Shown here one piece after another: positions 63,330-64,000 of a DNA stretch of 64,000 nucleotides; position 1 is the stretch's first letter, and every line of letters starts with the position of its first letter. The DNA lies in assembly GCF_004366035.1 (NCBI RefSeq), contig NZ_SOEE01000004.1:72007-136006 (forward strand), written 5' to 3'. The DNA is from Cytobacillus oceanisediminis. GTDB taxonomy: Bacteria > Bacillota > Bacilli > Bacillales > Cytobacillaceae. Both the position numbers and the translations under genes were made by a program. Below the pieces are notes generated by a model that searched no databases, was not told where the DNA came from, and saw only the letters and a program-made list of their open reading frames with translations.

Positions 63330-64000
63330 ATGAGAGAAGGGAGGGACGGTTCTCTGAGGGCACTTTTTCGAATTTTAGTTTTAATTTCTATTTTTCTGGC
63401 AGTGGGCTTTTACATAGATATTGGGCGAGATGAGAAAGGTGAAATACTTGTCAATCCGGAAAATACACAGCCTGGTGCAATTAAGGAAATAAAAAACAAT
63501 GACGATAATTTATCTTCCAATACAGGGTTCCCTGAAAAAGGTTTGGTATCTTTTATAGGTAAATCCGCTTCGGAGCTTGAGAAAAGTTTAGGAGCACCGT
63601 CCAGAATAGATCCTTCTTTTTATGGCTACGATTGGTGGATATATAATAAAAGCAGTACTGAGTACATTCAGGCTGGGATAAGCAAAAATAAAGTGGTTAG
63701 TTTGTTTGCGACAGGTGAAGATGCAGACATGTATCCTTTCAAAATAGGGCAGCCCATTGGTGAATTATATGCATCCGTTTTTTTTGAAACAGATTTTAAC
63801 CTTAAAGTAAAAGATAGCTCATATCGTTTCGAATTGTCCGAAGATGACCTCAATTCAAGGCCGCTGGTGATGGTTGGAGAGTATTATGCACAGCTGAATA
63901 TAGATAGATTTACAGGGACACTCTCCAGTGTGAGAGTAATGGATGCAGCCACCTTAATTAAGCTTCGCCCGTATGAAATGGTTTACCGTGGTGAATTATT
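63330..64000 (+). CDS. ylbC: YlbC, CAP-associated protein, 5' part
   Basis: The frame is open from ATG at 63330 to the window end. The product has one membrane anchor (ILVLISIFLAVGFYIDIG), a linker and a CAP-associated N-terminal domain (LEKSLGAPSRIDPSFYGYDWWIYN, split in two, and MYPFKIGQPI). The CAP domain proper must lie beyond the window. The start is uncertain: ATG 63330 has no site, while AAGGGAGGG lies before an in-frame CTG at 63354. It corresponds to ylbC after ylbB in B. subtilis. Confidence 0.75.
   Translation, partial: MREGRDGSLRALFRILVLISIFLAVGFYIDIGRDEKGEILVNPENTQPGAIKEIKNNDDNLSSNTGFPEKGLVSFIGKSASELEKSLGAPSRIDPSFYGYDWWIYNKSSTEYIQAGISKNKVVSLFATGEDADMYPFKIGQPIGELYASVFFETDFNLKVKDSSYRFELSEDDLNSRPLVMVGEYYAQLNIDRFTGTLSSVRVMDAATLIKLRPYEMVYRGEL

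Noticed and set aside
63236..63433. A 65-codon plus-strand ORF before ylbC
   Set aside because: It overlaps the ylbC start in another frame, has no ribosome binding site and no family resemblance.

Overview
The window is chromosomal DNA from a low-GC Gram-positive spore former of the family Bacillaceae. The proteins and their order closely follow Bacillus subtilis from ykuJ to ylbC, with local gains and losses. A Cytobacillus-like or related Bacillus lineage is my inference. Many genes start with TTG behind strong AGGAGG-type ribosome binding sites, and most transcription units end in a clear stem-loop plus T-run. I saw no tRNA, rRNA, CRISPR array, prophage or intact transposon.

Layout. 1-9.0 kb: a partial unknown gene, a glutaredoxin-like protein, a metallo-hydrolase, then the yku block: ykuJ, two small unknowns, the c-di-AMP sensor darB, a drug exporter, the LysR regulator ccpC, the acetylated diaminopimelate pair dapH-dapL and the channel ykuT. 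9.4-15.7 kb: a two-subunit ABC exporter (yfiBC type), ktrC, and the RNase J1/RNA polymerase epsilon pair rnjA-rpoY. 16.3-24.5 kb: ykrA, peptide deformylase, a YjcZ-type sporulation peptide, ykyA and the pyruvate dehydrogenase operon pdhABCD. 24.5-31.1 kb: accessory genes (lipoproteins, a betaine-type BCCT transporter, a polysaccharide deacetylase), the dual-function RNA SR1 with its peptide SR1P under CcpN/CcpA-type sites, and speA. 31.4-44.7 kb: nitronate monooxygenase-like gene, yktA, yktB, ykzI, suhB, a GNAT gene, ylaF, typA, ylaH, ylaI, ylaJ, the PIN-PhoH protein ylaK, ylaL, ylaN and ftsW. 44.8-57.0 kb: pyruvate carboxylase pycA, then heme A synthesis and caa3 oxidase genes ctaA, ctaBCDEF, ctaG and a ctaM-like gene. 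57.1-64 kb: an Eis-type acetyltransferase, a decayed group II intron, an AI-2E family permease, ylbA, a LysM-CAP protein, ylbB and the start of ylbC.

The genes join central carbon flow and respiration: PDH and PycA divide pyruvate, CcpC and the SR1/CcpN circuit respond to carbon source, DarB is known to link c-di-AMP to PycA in B. subtilis, and the cta genes build the terminal oxidase. KtrC and a BCCT transporter add ion and osmotic balance.

The less expected signals are mostly non-coding: a multi-hairpin structured element between pycA and ctaA, a long interrupted hairpin just before pycA, a 14-bp perfect inverted repeat in the pdh leader, a 17-bp perfect palindrome before rpoY-rnjA, a 23-residue cationic peptide candidate at 15.9 kb, a hairpin that occludes the start of the second ABC subunit, a group IIC-like intron remnant sitting right behind a terminator, and scattered copies of a Bacillus-type intergenic repeat. 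I found no clear new multi-gene system.
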